NCBI RefSeq assembly: GCF_014839805.1
Contig: NC_051120.1
Span: 7,874,001-7,938,000, forward strand
Source: Manduca sexta
Taxonomy: Eukaryota > Arthropoda > Insecta > Lepidoptera > Sphingidae
Reading direction: 5' to 3'
Length of the DNA: 64,000 nucleotides
The position numbers and the translations under genes are program-made. The notes under the pieces were generated by a model. That model was not told the DNA's origin. It saw only the letters and a program-made list of their open reading frames with translations, and made no database searches. Of the stretch, positions 47,069-58,205 are shown piece after piece (position 1 is the first letter of the stretch; each line of letters opens with the position of its first letter).

Positions 47069-47172
47069 AATAGTAGTTTATAATTGTTAATTCAGGGCAT
47101 GGTCTATCCGTGTACCAAATTTCATCCAAATCCATTCAGCATTTTTTGCGTTTACTTCTAACATAACAATCA
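47069..47172 (+). repeat. Family G 3' fragment
   Basis: 'tgtaccaaatttcatccaaa', then 'tccattcagcattttttgcg' and 'tttacttctaacataac'. Confidence 0.55.
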
Positions 47173-47312
47173 CATTAATTATAATATCAATAAGAAGAAT
47201 ATAAGATCAGTAATCCACCGAAGAAAACATAACACAATTTCTTACTAAGCTGTGATTAATCTCATTGAAAGCGTCTCATTGCAAAACATGGCTGCAGTAT
47301 CTATTACACATA

Positions 47313-47568
47313 TTGCTGGTGGTAGGATATATTTTATATCCGCCCGGATAGCGACCACCGTACACAAGGTGTTAAAACCCGTCAGTGTCCCACGTAAGTG
47401 TATCGCGTTCCGGGATCAGTCTGTATATACGGTTCGCACAGGCCGGCATATTTGCGTCGACTGCCGAGAGGTAATCATCTCTCGTTAATCGACAATCTAT
47501 TGGACCCCACTCCACTTACCATTAGGTGCAGGTGGGTCACTTTATTGTACACGTATAAAAAAAAGAAT
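47313..47568 (+). repeat. Family B retroposon, full length
   Basis: From 'tgctggtggtaggatatatt' to 'gtacacgtataaaaaaaa'. The 5' hairpin is intact (GGATATA/TATATCC inside GGTGGT/ACCACC). Best copy for defining family B here. Confidence 0.85.
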
Positions 47569-48161
47569 GAATCTCCCATTATTGGCGCAATAATTGCTTT
47601 TGTTCAATAATATTAGTGTTTTTGTTTCCCGTATTATTATTCCAGCAATAACCTTCCTTCTTTCTAAGTACCAAAGTATGAGAATTACAATACTCAATTA
47701 CATGTAACCTACTCCAAAAAGGCCAGTTCCAACCCAAAATAAGTCCGTATTCACAGCCTGTTCGATTGCTAAAAAAAAATCGAGTAAAATCGTATAGCTT
47801 TTCAATAGATATTCAAACAAACAGCGCAGTGGCCGCGTGCGAAACTAAATTGCTTTATTGTCCGAAAGTCGGACTCTGTGAAAATAACAGTCGGTGGTTA
47901 GCGGGTTAGCGGGCAAGTTCTACAGAGGCTACACACGGGCGGATAGTTCGGCCAATAATCCGCTATCCGACACATTTTTAGCCTATAAATAATGGAAGAT
48001 TTTTAAACCAAATTTTCATCGAGATGTATTCATTCCAGGCTATTGAAATTAAAAACTTTGAAACTTCAATAGAGAAGATGGACGGATGCTTGCACATGCC
48101 TGGGATCCTGTTCTAAATTTAATTAAATTGCAATCCAAACGACCAGCCAGACTTTAAAACA
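47569..48161. other. Spacer
   Basis: A 'gcggatag..ctatccg' palindrome-like pair lies at 47938-47970. Nothing else. Confidence 0.45.
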
Positions 48162-48246
48162 CTGTGAAGGCTGCAGTCTTCGAAACGTCGGGAGAAAATC
48201 ATAATATATTAAACCGCGATAAAATTCGAGAAATAGTTTAATTTCG
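48162..48246 (-). repeat. Family H copy
   Basis: 'gtgaaggctgcagtcttcga', 'aacgtcgggagaaaatcata' and 'aaaccgcgataaaattcgag' are the complement of the H copies at 22.5 and 23.8 kb. Confidence 0.6.
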
Positions 48247-49499
48247 AAGATATTCATCGTATAGGAGATTATTTTAACAACAGTGTGAATTGTCGCTTAG
48301 ACGAAAAAAAATGTTTATCGTGTAACACAAACATGAATGTGAATTTTAAATCATCTTAAAATACAAACATCAATTCACTAACATATCTTAAACGCAATAC
48401 AAGACGGTTATTACTTAAAAACTCAAATTGGCTTCAATTCGTCTAAAATTCGCCAGTTACTACGCCAGTAACTAACAAAATTACAACTACATACATTGCG
48501 ATTGGCTCAGGACCATACCGGGTATCAAACTGACAGTAACTGTTCGGCATCCATGTCCGTTCCGTTCCGAAGAATTCCGTCCAATTTGTAAACTTTCAAT
48601 ATCAATATTGCTTTTGAAATTCTTTGTCGCTTCGTCTTTGTCCGTTGTTAAATTTTACGTTCGTTATTTGAACCTTGGTTTCAAGTGGACTTAGTCGTTT
48701 TTTAAGCGCCACGCAGACGCTGACATTTCCTGACACGAGACGCAAAATATTTGGTAGATATTTATATCAATGTTCATATGATTATTATGAGTGTGATTTG
48801 CGTAAAATTAAATGCTAATCCAATAAACAGTCGGATAGTACTTCACAACTGCATTAACTAAATGGTGTAGTAAGTTGTTACCGCAACTTTGTTTCGTGTG
48901 TCTGATGCAACATCTGTTGCAGTGCAAGAAATTGTTTTTAGTGACAATTATAATTCGTGATATTCGTGATTTTACCTTGAAAAAATTCGATTATTTTATG
49001 AGGATTCTTAAATACACATAATCGGTCTCTAATTAATTACAATCGTACATGACTACCAACATAAAAAAATATACCCACATTTCTAAAACAAATCAACATT
49101 ACCATGAACATCTCAGCAACTACCCAATAATGCGAAACACAAAAACTGAAAGCACAGCGAACGCATAAAGAAATCACTCAACGGCATTGAAAGGCACTGC
49201 TACAGGCCCGCTCATTATTTTTACGCGACTGGCCACTTTACCAACGGTTTGCTAAAAGGTTTCGCCCACAATACCCCAAGCCTACAACGCACTAATAGTG
49301 ATATTATCCCCTCGAACCACCGTATTATGATCTGAGAAATGATGGCTGGTAAAAGCCTACGAAATCAATTTATTTGTAAGTCTTCAATTTATTACAATAA
49401 GACTATTGTTGTATGGTTTCAAATTGATTATCTAAGCGCTGGGCTGTATTGATGCTGCTACGTAATTAGATTTGAACCAATAGGAATCTTGAATACAAC
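48247..49499. other. AT-rich spacer, nothing recognised
   Basis: About 1.25 kb. The 48480-48960 part has a few CpGs but no promoter or exon I can defend. Confidence 0.45.
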
Positions 49500-49660
49500 A
49501 CAAATGATGGTAAGTGAATCTGGGTGTTCAGATAGAATATCTACTGATGAGAGATTATTTGCTTCTGCCAATCAATGTAATTATGACGGCTTGTGCGAAA
49601 TCAAATATACACAGACAGGCAGTGGCAAACGGTGCATACAATCCGATTCCTGCCGACTTC
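49500..49660 (-). repeat. Very degenerate family B copy
   Basis: 'gatggtaagtgaatctggg', 'tctactgatgagagattat', 'taattatgacggcttgtgcg' and 'aaatatacacag' keep the order of family B. Confidence 0.4.
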
Positions 49661-49713
49661 CCATTATGTCTAATCTACTTATCATTAGAACGATTTGCAG
49701 ACCGCATTCGTAC

Positions 49714-49800
49714 ATCATCATCAGCAACAGGAAGTCCACTGCTGAACATGGGCCTCTCCGAAAGATATCCAGATCGACCTATTTCATTCGTGCAGCACCT
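49714..49800 (-). pseudogene. RTE-type LINE 3' fragment
   Basis: The minus-strand frame reads NRSIWISFGEAHVQQWTSCC, then a stop and a TGATGATGATG tail. Same C-terminal end as the fragments at 8.2 kb. Extends into unrelated sequence after about 29 codons. Confidence 0.65.
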
Positions 49801-50011
49801 ATACGAGTATATTGTATTAGATTCCCCTTCGGAAATTCCACCTTTCGCCACTGCAGACATGTCAAGCGCGTAACACTTTCGTAGGCTATGTTAGGTATTA
49901 CTCCTTGTGTACGCTGTTTTCTACCCCAGCGGCGATAAATATATAGGAAGTATCCTATATGAAATTCTTAAAATATGGATAATTTAAACAGTAAATGGGC
50001 ATATATATTAA

Positions 50012-50076
50012 TAGCGATGACCTAGTTGGGAGTACGTAGTGCCAAGACGTATATCCGCAGGTTCAAAACTCAAAAA
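50012..50076 (+). repeat. SINE family E, tRNA-like head only
   Basis: 'agcgatgacctagttgggag' (A-box-like) and 'ccgcaggttcaaaactc' (B-box-like). The body is missing. Confidence 0.55.
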
Positions 50077-51207
50077 TAGAATAACATTAATAAAAAAATG
50101 TAACATTTGAAAAACGAACTATTTTTAAAACTATTTTACAAACTAAAGGACATTATATAATCCCGACTTATTAAAACATGGAGACAAATGACGATGTATT
50201 CCAAACGCAACTAAGATGCGCTATGGTGTTGAGGACTCTCTGATTTTATAAGCGTGAGGACGCCCTATAACAAGCAAACTTTAGATAGATTCGACATAGA
50301 AATCCATCTGTTAAAGGTTTGTCAGAAAACACATGTCACCACAATTACAATGAGAGCTGTCACCATCGGCTGTCACGCAGTTATTTCGTTGGCTTGCGGT
50401 GAAACTGACGCGGCACCGAGAAGTAGTTAAACTTTCATCGGTGTTGAACGTTGTTAATTATTCCGAAACTGGGATTCACTCGATTATGTTGTAAGTTGTT
50501 CAGTATTACTTTTACTGTCCTATTCTCCAAAGAATAAATGATGCAACAATTATTTTTACTAAGAAATTAACTTCCATTATTAAGGTCGTTATAATCAGTG
50601 ATAGATCTAACTATTGTATCGTTTCTTTTACTTCCAAATCATTGGACTTCAGAAAGGAAATGTATAGTAAAACAGTAGTGAGTAATGTTCGGACTCCTAT
50701 TATAAATTTAATGTTCTAAAAAGGAACGTCTTTTTAGGTTCCAACTGACATTAAAGGTATTTTTATCACCTGTTTTTATATCTTACTAATTCTGAGACTT
50801 CTTATTCGCTTCCAATGAATACAATCTTCACCCTTAGCATTCATTTCGCTAAGAATAGCTAAGCAACATCCTCCAGACACCTTAGACCCTTAATTTCCAT
50901 CATCTATAGTCTAGCATCAGAGTCCAAAGCAAAACCGTCGTCCGCTCGTGAAGTATTAACGGGCGGCGACTAGAACAGAATTTTAATTGAATCCACTTGA
51001 TATGTGGATTAGACAGCGGTCCGTTTCTAGTTTGCACATAATTTGTGCCAGTTTCAGTATAGCCACTTAGGGCACAGCTCTTGTTAAACTCAAATTCGTT
51101 CATAACTACTACAGGGCTCTTGAAAATTGTAAATCCAAATAGAATACATACATGAGAATTAATTTGTTAATGATTAATCTCATATCATTATGTTGTACAT
51201 TTTTGTA
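50077..51207. other. Spacer, nothing recognised
   Basis: 'attatgttgtaagttgttcag' near 50484 resembles a splice donor after a possible 5' exon, but no promoter or frame backs it. Confidence 0.4.
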
Positions 51208-51308
51208 CGTGCATCCTGGGACGGAACACACTCGGCGAAAAGTGGGTGCCTTGGTTGCACCTCTGCATACCCCTTCGGGGATAAATGCGTGATGATGTGT
51301 GTGTGTGT
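51208..51308 (+). repeat. SINE family C, 3' end with GT-rich tail
   Basis: 'cctgggacggaacacactcg', 'gcgaaaagtgggtgccttgg' and 'cataccccttcggggataaa', ending 'gcgtgatgatgtgtgtgtgt'. It abuts a family B copy. Confidence 0.75.
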
Positions 51309-51450
51309 GGGAGATAATTATCGATAGTCGATACAATTGTGCCGGCCTTTTGGAACCGGATATACGCTGTTCCGGAACGCAACGCACTTACGTGGGCCCC
51401 TATGGCGGATTTGAACACCTAGTGCAAGGTGGTCGCTATCCGGGCGACGA
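51309..51450 (-). repeat. Family B, 5' part, joined to a SINE tail
   Basis: 'gataattatcgatagtcgat', 'acaattgtgccggcc', 'cttacgtgggcccctatggc' and 'ggtggtcgctatccgggcga'. The 3' half is replaced by the family C tail. Confidence 0.7.
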
Positions 51451-51609
51451 TAACTTATATAACGCGACCAAATACACAAGTAACAGTTTAATATATGCTC
51501 GCAAAGAAATGGTTATATAAAACATACTATCTGCATTAGCTGGTTAATACGATAACTGTGATTAAAAATTACTTGAAACTTGTGAAATAGCACCTAAGTC
51601 TCTTAACAT

Positions 51610-51690
51610 CTGGTCGTACAAGCCACAATGTCTTTCAAACCAAAACACAACAATAGTTATCCACTATACTTAAAAATAAATAGACAATAT
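51610..51690 (-). repeat. Degenerate family A fragment
   Basis: 'cacaatgtctttcaaacc', then 'aaaacacaacaatagttatc', the central part of family A. Confidence 0.4.
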
Positions 51691-52960
51691 AAATACTACA
51701 TTTAACAACACAATTTTCTATTCAAAACAGTATTCAGATAAAAATAATAATTCGGATAAAGTTTCCCGTTCCAATTTTATGCATGTTAAACAATTTTGAA
51801 CTTTTAACACTTTATGTATACTAAACTCGGCGTGTTAAACATATTTGGGTGACGTTCGTGGAAATTCGTTTAGCTTCCGAGTTGGTCTTACTCAAACCGA
51901 AATACATTTGAATTATGCAGTTCCTGTTGACTAATACATTGCATTTCGGACCCGCAGTGGCGTCTTGAACGTGATTTTTATTAATATTATTTATTACTAA
52001 AATATTGCTTGAAGTAAGTTTAATGGATTGCAGATAAAAATGTTTTTCATTAGTTGATTCGTGCTGTGATGTTAGTCTAAAAATGTTTTAATTTATACTG
52101 AGTACTTATATCGAATAAATTTACTGATAGTATTGTATGGTTTAATATTTGATATTGGTTAAAAGTCAATATCGACACAGCCGAAAGAATTTGGATGTTT
52201 GACGAAGTACAATGTCAGATAAGATTTACATTTATTTTTGTGCATTTTATACATATATATGTGAGTAAGTGTTAATGCGAATATTTGCTATGATGTTTGG
52301 GTGTTTTGGATTTATCTAAAACAGAATATAACTTACTTTTTATTCCGTCTTACATACCCCGAAGCTGCCATGAACCAGTCAACCACTATACATTAGAAAC
52401 ATCGTTTGATGACATAATTCTTTCCAATAAACGAAGCTCATTTTGGAACCAAACAAACGCCTATAAAAGGATCGCGCGAAGCATCTTCTGAAAAGTCTTT
52501 ACCTCGCTTTAGTTCGCTAAGAATTTCCACTATAAGTGAAGTAAATTTCATTATAATCTCTTAGTAGAGCCGGCTTTAAGCAGACGTCAAAGGAGTTTCG
52601 CGCTTATCTCAGTAATGAGCGTAAAACGTCTTATATGACACTAGTTTATAACTTATGTACACGTTATTATACAACGTGGGCTTATTTATAAGAATCCGTA
52701 AGGTTTATTTTGGGTTGCAACTGGCAGCAGTTAGTAGTAGCAAAATAAGTAAAGCATTACTGCACAGTAATCGTCAGGATTTTTCTTTATACAAGCTACC
52801 CCGACATGTGCAACGGACCGGGAAAGAGTTGAAGTTGGGTAGGTAGAAAGGAAGGTTGGAGAAAAAGTTCCCAAGACGGGAGGAGGGGACAGGGTAGGGA
52901 AATGATCGCGGGCAGGGTTAAGTCTCAATATCTTATTACAACCGAATACTACCGAATTTT
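51691..52960. other. AT-rich spacer, nothing recognised
   Basis: About 1.3 kb with short frames only. A purine-rich patch at 52840-52900. Confidence 0.45.
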
Positions 52961-53268
52961 ACTGGTAGATCTCTCATATGTGAGAGTCCGCCTGGGTAGG
53001 TACCACCGCAATGCCTATTTCTGCCGCCAAATAGCAGTGTGTAGTCACTGTTGTGTTCCGGTTTGAAGGACATTGTAGCCAGTGTAAATACTGGACATAA
53101 TGAGACTTAACATCTCACGTCTCAGGATGGCGAACGCAGTGGAATACCAAACAATACTTTGTAATTCAAGGTGTTGGATGGTGTTTCTACTGTTTATGGG
53201 CGGTCGTATCGCTTACTATCAGACGAACGGCAAGCTCGTTTTGTCATTCAAAGTAATAAAAAAAAAAG
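52961..53268 (+). repeat. Family A retroposon, full length
   Basis: From 'actggtagatctctcatatg' to 'caaagtaataaaaaaaaaa'. All segments present, with few changes against the consensus of the other copies. Probably the youngest A copy. Confidence 0.85.
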
Positions 53269-53532
53269 AATAGCTATACACACAAAACAGAATGCCTCTG
53301 ACGGTGACGGGACATGGTGCATTTGGTGTGAGGTTCAAGTGCATAAGAATTTCCTGGAGGAGGCAGGGGGATCTAAAGGTTGCCGATGCAATCCTATTAC
53401 AAATAGATTGTGATCCCAAGGCCGCAATACTATATTTTTTTTCTGAGAATTAAAATATATGGGGTAGATTTGTGATTGTACTTTGAATTAATGATGAACA
53501 TTCGCTTGCTTAAAAAAAGCGTAAACGTATAT

Positions 53533-53676
53533 CTATACATCCGGTTCCAACAAGCCGGCATAATTGTGTCGACTGCCGAGGGGTAATCATCTCTCGTCAG
53601 TCGACAATCTGGTAAACCCCACTCCACTTACCATCAGGTTCAATGAGGTCACTTTGCCATGCACGTATTAAAAGGC
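53533..53676 (+). repeat. Family B, 3' half
   Basis: 'acatccggttccaacaagcc' through 'ctcgtcagtcgacaatctgg' and 'ccactccacttaccatcagg' to 'catgcacgtattaaaaggc'. Confidence 0.75.
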
Positions 53677-53737
53677 ATGTACATTTAATGATGAGATAAA
53701 TAATTTTACTAAATGTATCTATCGGAACATATTATAA

Positions 53738-53921
53738 AACGAAGTCCCTAAAAGCTGTCTGTTTTCTCAAAATCTTCTAACAGGATTTTTATGTTTTGGT
53801 ACGGAGATAGTTTAAGACCCTGGGAAGGTTATAGGCTACTTTCTATTCCGGGAAAACATAGCGGGATTTTTATCTCGGAAAGCTCCTTGACGCGGGCAAA
53901 GCTGCAAGCAAAAGCTAGTAG
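53738..53921 (-). repeat. Family G copy
   Basis: Minus strand from 'tactagcttttgcttgcagc' and 'tttgcccgcgtcaagg' through 'ataaaaatcccgctatgttt' and 'agaaagtagcctataacc' to a 'gacagctt' end. Confidence 0.75.
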
Positions 53922-54271
53922 CTGTATAAATGTATTGTTTCAGTAAACATGTATAATGTATATTTTCATACATTTTGTATTCAAATTGGCAACAGCCACA
54001 TCACTCAAGGTGTAATTAAATTATATCTGATGCAAAATCGCAACTCGTTTGATGCCGACTGATTTTCCTGCCTATTAGGTGAAAGTAGACGGAGAATTAT
54101 TTATGCCGCCTAGATTTTAGGGTCGGCACTAATGTAGGAATCTATATGGATGAATAGAAATTTATTGATTCCTTGACGTAAAATTGTACAAAATTATTTG
54201 ATGAAATACTTAACTAGATAGTTTTACATGCAGTCTGTCTAGAAAAATAACACTTAATTGATTTCTACAGT

Positions 54272-54506
54272 TTTTCTTATACGCGCTCGGCAGAGTGATC
54301 CACTGCACCTGATGGTAAATGGAGTGGGGTCCAATAGAATGTCGACTGACGATATGATTACCCCCCGGCAGTCGACACAATTATGCCGGCCTGTTAGAAC
54401 CGCTGATTTCGGAACGCGACACACGTGCGCCACCATGGCGGGTTTTAACACCTTGTGTACAGTGGTCGCATCCGGGCGGATATAAAATATATCCAACCAC
54501 AAACAT
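54272..54506 (-). repeat. Family B, near full length
   Basis: Both the sense 3' end ('cctgatggtaaatggagtgg' on plus) and the 5' hairpin region ('gggcggatataaaatatatc') are present. The central palindrome has lost four bases. Confidence 0.8.
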
Positions 54507-55151
54507 AGTTTAGATCAGTTGTCGCTACAGACTAAAACTCTGCGCATTTCATTTAATACCGCCTTTACAAAAAATATGTTTAATAGACAAAAACCTACGC
54601 ATAGATAGAAATTCGTAATAATATATTTTGACAACCCTATATTCATATTCCATCCGATTCACTCCTCAACAATTTTATGTACGCCCTTCAAATATTCGAA
54701 TACGACAATCATTTCTGTACTTACCTATGTGACAACCCTGCGGTTGCTACGCGACGGAGTAATGCGTCAACATAGCGAAGATTCCTTTCAGGTAATGCTA
54801 TTTTCTCGCTGAAACGTACAGTCAGCCACAAAAGTGGCTGATCAAATTCATTTTCATATGGCCTATAATCGTAAAGTTGATTTTTTTTGTTTTCTTTAAA
54901 TGAAGTAAATTAAAAAGCGTTTATTTTATTATTGAGAACAAAGAAATTATGGAAAGAGCACAAAAGTGTATACGCGATTTAAAGTATTGTATTTGTTTAT
55001 CTACTTCTGTGGGTGACTGTACAATTCCCATGTACCGTAGTAAATCAATCTAACTGAATGTCTAACGAGGCTGAATGTGGAAAGAACGTAAATGTAAGGT
55101 CTGTGTGTGCGTAGTAATAGATGATCTTAGCAAGTATATATTATACATACA
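54507..55151. other. AT-rich spacer, nothing recognised
   Basis: Nothing recognised. Confidence 0.5.
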
Positions 55152-55315
55152 CACATTCAAGCCTTTAACCTCAAAGGGGTAGGCAGAAACGCAACTGCCA
55201 CACCCACTTTTCGCCGCGTATATTCCGTCACATGATATGATAGAAGGCAAACCTATCGCCATATCAGACAAAAATTCCAGACTCCGAGTTGATATTAAGA
55301 AAATCCCAATATCAC
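55152..55315 (-). repeat. SINE family C, 3' body
   Basis: Minus strand: 'gatattgggattttcttaat' (in pieces), 'atatggcgataggtttgcc', 'atgtgacggaatatacgcgg' and 'ctacccctttgaggttaaag'. The head is missing on this strand. Confidence 0.7.
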
Positions 55316-55386
55316 TGCTATCCGTGGCGTAGTTGTACTACGAAACGACTGCAGTGGTCTCAAGTTTGATTCCCACTGGGTGCACC
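55316..55386 (+). repeat. SINE family C head, facing away from the adjoining body
   Basis: 'atccgtggcgtagttgtact' (A box) and 'caagtttgattcccactggg' (B box) on the plus strand, joined directly to a minus-strand C body. Confidence 0.65.
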
Positions 55387-56068
55387 AATCCCACCTCTAC
55401 CTACGCCGTAAATGATAAGAGTAGAGTAAAAACAAAAACTAATCCAAAACTCAAAAGTAACGTTGCACCAGAAACCGGCAACACGATACCTTGGTAATTG
55501 TTTCCTCACCAAACACTCACCTGTGCGGAATAGTAATGTAAGTAAGCACTACCCTAGGAAATCCAATTAACTTCTTTAAAGTACATTAGAACTTCGGTAA
55601 CACGAACTCTGCCCGAAGTTCATATGACGTGGGTTAGTTGGTATTGTTCATCGAATTGGTAATAAGAAGATACTATCAAGGATGTTTTAATAAATATTTT
55701 TATTACTAATTAAAAACCAATTATTTTATCAATATAGGGAATGACGAAGTTCACAGCCGGAGGTCGCAAAAAATATTAAAATAAGAAATTTAATTATAAA
55801 TGGATATAACAATATTAGAAATTATAACTAATTAAAATAGGTTGATAATTGATCGATGTAAGACCAAGAATGCGGCGCGGTTGCTACAACGGTTTCATGT
55901 GCCCTCCGATTGATGTCAGTGGTGGTTCGTTCTACTGACGGTGCAACACGTGTAGCTTCTTGTGTTTATGGGGCGATGCATTCGTAGCGCTTTCCATATA
56001 TTAGCTATGCGTAACACCTCCCCCGAAGAAGAAGAATAAATAAAAAACAATATACTAAAAAACAAAAG
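55387..56068. other. Spacer, nothing recognised
   Basis: No feature I can support. Confidence 0.5.
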
Positions 56069-56313
56069 GTGCTTCTCTGACTTTTCTACAGTTATGTGTG
56101 TATTCTTTGTGAATTATCGCTTTAACGGTGACTAAAAACATCGTAAGTAAACCTGCATACCTGAGAAATTCTCTAAAAGAATTTTGAAGTGAAGTTTGCC
56201 AATCCACATTATAAGGCAGGCGGGTGGACTAAAGCCTATTCCCTCTCAGTAGTAGAGGAAACCCATGCTCAGCAATGAGACAATATATAATACAAGACTG
56301 TTATTATTATAAT
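56069..56313 (+). repeat. SINE family E, 5'-truncated
   Basis: 'ctctgacttttctacagtta', 'tgtgaattatcgctttaacg', 'tgcatacctgagaaattctc' and 'ctcagtagtagaggaaaccc', ending 'caatatataatacaagactg' and a TTA-rich tail. Confidence 0.8.
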
Positions 56314-56922
56314 TAAAAAAAAACTATGATCTGGAAAACGTTTATTCCGTGCCTTATTTCGCGTTACAGTTGGTTCTTTGTAACCTTCAATTGGACCTAT
56401 CAATACTTCGACGAATCCTTCTAGTAGATGTCAACTTAAACTGGTCCTTGGACACAAATGTATAAGACGTCTAGATCACAATATTAAGTAAACCGAAGAA
56501 ATTCCATTATCCTTCACGACACACAGGGTGTGATTTAGTTACAGTTACTTACACAACATTCAAGCAAATCACTTTACCGATAACTTTAAACAGTAGCTCA
56601 GTTCGATTGTAATTAGAATCGTTGTGTAATCTAATTTAAATATGATGTAATCAAACACGAATATTGATAAGGGACTAATAGATATTGCTAAATTATTTCT
56701 AGTCATTTATAGTCTTTTTTTCGATTTGTATCAAAAATGGACCCATCTGAACAATTGTTTTTAAAATTTACAAATGACTTATTTTGTTTGATTCATTGCC
56801 GGAATCGGATTGAATTTCGAGATTGGGGTCGTTTATTGAAACGGCTGGTAGTCGTTATTCTAAGGATAAAATATATATTAATTGATACTTAATGATATGT
56901 ACACATAATTTTAAAAACCTTT
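56314..56922. other. AT-rich spacer downstream of tRNA-Phe
   Basis: Nothing recognised. Confidence 0.5.
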
Positions 56923-56995
56923 TGCCGAAACCCGGGATCGAACCAGGGACCTTTAGATCTTCAGTCTAACGCTCTCCCAACTGAGCTATTTCGGC
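56923..56995 (-). tRNA. tRNA-Phe (GAA)
   Basis: A 73-base cloverleaf with the same acceptor, D arm and anticodon arm (loop CTGAAGA, anticodon GAA) as the copy at 21202. The T stem cctgg/ccggg has one T-G wobble in place of C-G. A box TAGCTCAGTTGG and B box GGTTCGATCCC are intact, and a T5 run follows within about ten bases in the direction of transcription. It lies 454 bases from the next copy. The two share upstream flank, so they arose by tandem duplication. Confidence 0.96.
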
Positions 56996-57117
56996 GGTAT
57001 ATTACTTTTCAAAACAAATGAAAAGATTGTTAAGAACCCTCTATATCTAGGTTGAAAATATTTAAAATGTACAAAAACAATACCGATTCATCTCACTAAT
57101 ACAATTTAACAATATGT

Positions 57118-57327
57118 TTATATGATTGGGTATTGGCGCCCACCGTGGTGTGATGTTTTTGTCAGTCTTATATAGTTTATGGCTCTTATAGCCAAAAAGT
57201 GTTTTCCAGTGTCATAATTCATTTCCATATACCTCCTATTGAATTTATATATTTCCAAAAATGTAATCACATCACTGCCTAATTGTAAATGACTAATGAT
57301 ATTTAACCGATAAGTCGTAAAACCCAT
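57118..57327 (-). pseudogene. Decayed short open frame upstream of tRNA-Phe
   Basis: A 69-codon frame. Its inner part (VITFLEIYKFNRRY...) and its SHHGGRQ stretch recur in the duplicate unit at 57.6-57.8 kb, where stops and a frameshift break them. The end HHGGRQ also resembles the HQGGRQ end of the frame at 61537. I recognise no family. The conservation may come from the DNA block TGGCGCCCACCGTGG and not from protein selection. Confidence 0.25.
57134..57155 (+). other. PBS-like block, copy 1
   Basis: TGGCGCCCACCGTGGTGT agrees with TGGCGCCCAACGTGGGGC, the tRNA-Lys(CUU) primer-binding site as I remember it, at 15 of 18 positions. It lies about 140 bases from the 5' end of the tRNA gene and points away from it. 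Confidence 0.4.
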
Positions 57328-57376
57328 GTCCCAAAGTCCATGGCCCTAACATAAAAAATCGTCTCATGTATGACAG

Positions 57377-57449
57377 TGCCGAAACCCGGGATCGAACCAG
57401 GGACCTTTAGATCTTCAGTCTAACGCTCTCCCAACTGAGCTATTTCGGC
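57377..57449 (-). tRNA. tRNA-Phe (GAA)
   Basis: Identical over its 73 bases to the copy at 56923, as far as I can compare. T stem cctgg/ccggg with a T-G wobble, anticodon GAA, and a T6 terminator about 17 bases beyond the 3' end. Identity of the gene against a divergent spacer fits either recent conversion or strong selection on the tRNA. Confidence 0.96.
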
Positions 57450-57601
57450 GGTACTGAACGTCTTAAAATGAGTCAAGAGATTGTTTGAAACACCTAAGTC
57501 TTCTAGACACACTTTAAAAATGTTTAAAAGTACAATAAATAACATTGGAGATCCATCTCACAAATTTAAATAAACAACATAACCATATTGTGATCGGTTA
57601 T

Positions 57602-57623
57602 TGGCGCCCACCGTGGTGTGATG
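57602..57623 (+). other. PBS-like block, copy 2
   Basis: Identical to the block at 57134 over at least 22 bases. It is the same distance class (about 150 bases) from the tRNA-Phe at 57377. Confidence 0.4.
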
Positions 57624-57845
57624 TTTTTATCGGCCTTATGGAATTTATGCCTCCTTTTTTGAGAAGTATTTTCCTATGACATTTTTATCTTCTATTGTAT
57701 TTCAATATTTCCAGAAATTTATTCACTACACTTTCTAATATTAAATTAAGAATGACAATTGACATACAAGTTAACTATATTTTCGAAAATATTGTGTTCA
57801 TGTCCCTAAAGAAGTAATATAAAAAAATCATCTTAATAATGACAA

Positions 57846-57921
57846 TTCCGAAACTCAGGTTAAAACTAGAGACCTTTAGAACTTCAGTTTGGTGCTCTCT
57901 CAATCTCTGAGCTATTTCGGC
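57846..57921 (-). pseudogene. tRNA-Phe pseudogene
   Basis: The acceptor 'gccgaaatagct' is kept, but about three extra bases sit in the D arm, the anticodon region reads 'ctgaagttctaaagg' with a broken upper stem, the B box is 'gttttaacc' and the acceptor pair G72/C1 is lost (G to A equivalent). A T7 run follows. It should not fold normally, so I call it dead. It is the third unit of the same minus-strand series as 56923 and 57377. Confidence 0.85.
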
Positions 57922-58028
57922 TATGTATCGAGACATTCAAAATCAACCTAAAATTAATGGTATGCTATGACATGAAATTACATCGAAGAGAGCAGTAACT
58001 ATGAATTTTCATTTAATTTAAAAAAAAA

Positions 58029-58066
58029 CTGTTACTTACAATTTCGTCTGCAATTGTAAGTAACAG
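58029..58066. other. Hairpin with 15-bp perfect arms
   Basis: ctgttacttacaatt (58029-58043) and its exact complement (58052-58066) around an 8-base loop. About 110 bases upstream of the tRNA-Phe pseudogene. Confidence 0.85.
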
Positions 58067-58205
58067 AATTCTAAAAATATTTCCCAGAACCAAAACGCCG
58101 TACCCTTTACCGGGTGTCTTAATTTGGGTCAAATATATTTACGTGCCAAATTTCTCTTTCATTTTATTTAGATCTTGAAATAATTTTATGAATATATTAT
58201 ATTAC

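Noticed and set aside
47313..47357. Twister-like ribozyme at the start of family B (GCCCGGATA)
   Set aside because: Only a short core resembles twister. The AAGCCC-type conserved loop and the matching stems are absent, so the likeness is probably chance.
49489..49884. Overlapping plus-strand frames of 131 and 119 codons
   Set aside because: They cross a degenerate B copy and an RTE tail lying on the opposite strand, and neither shows a domain.
50400..50510. First exon with a GTAAGT splice donor
   Set aside because: No TATA or initiator in a convincing place, no conserved peptide and no partner exon. A GTAAGT is expected by chance at this scale.
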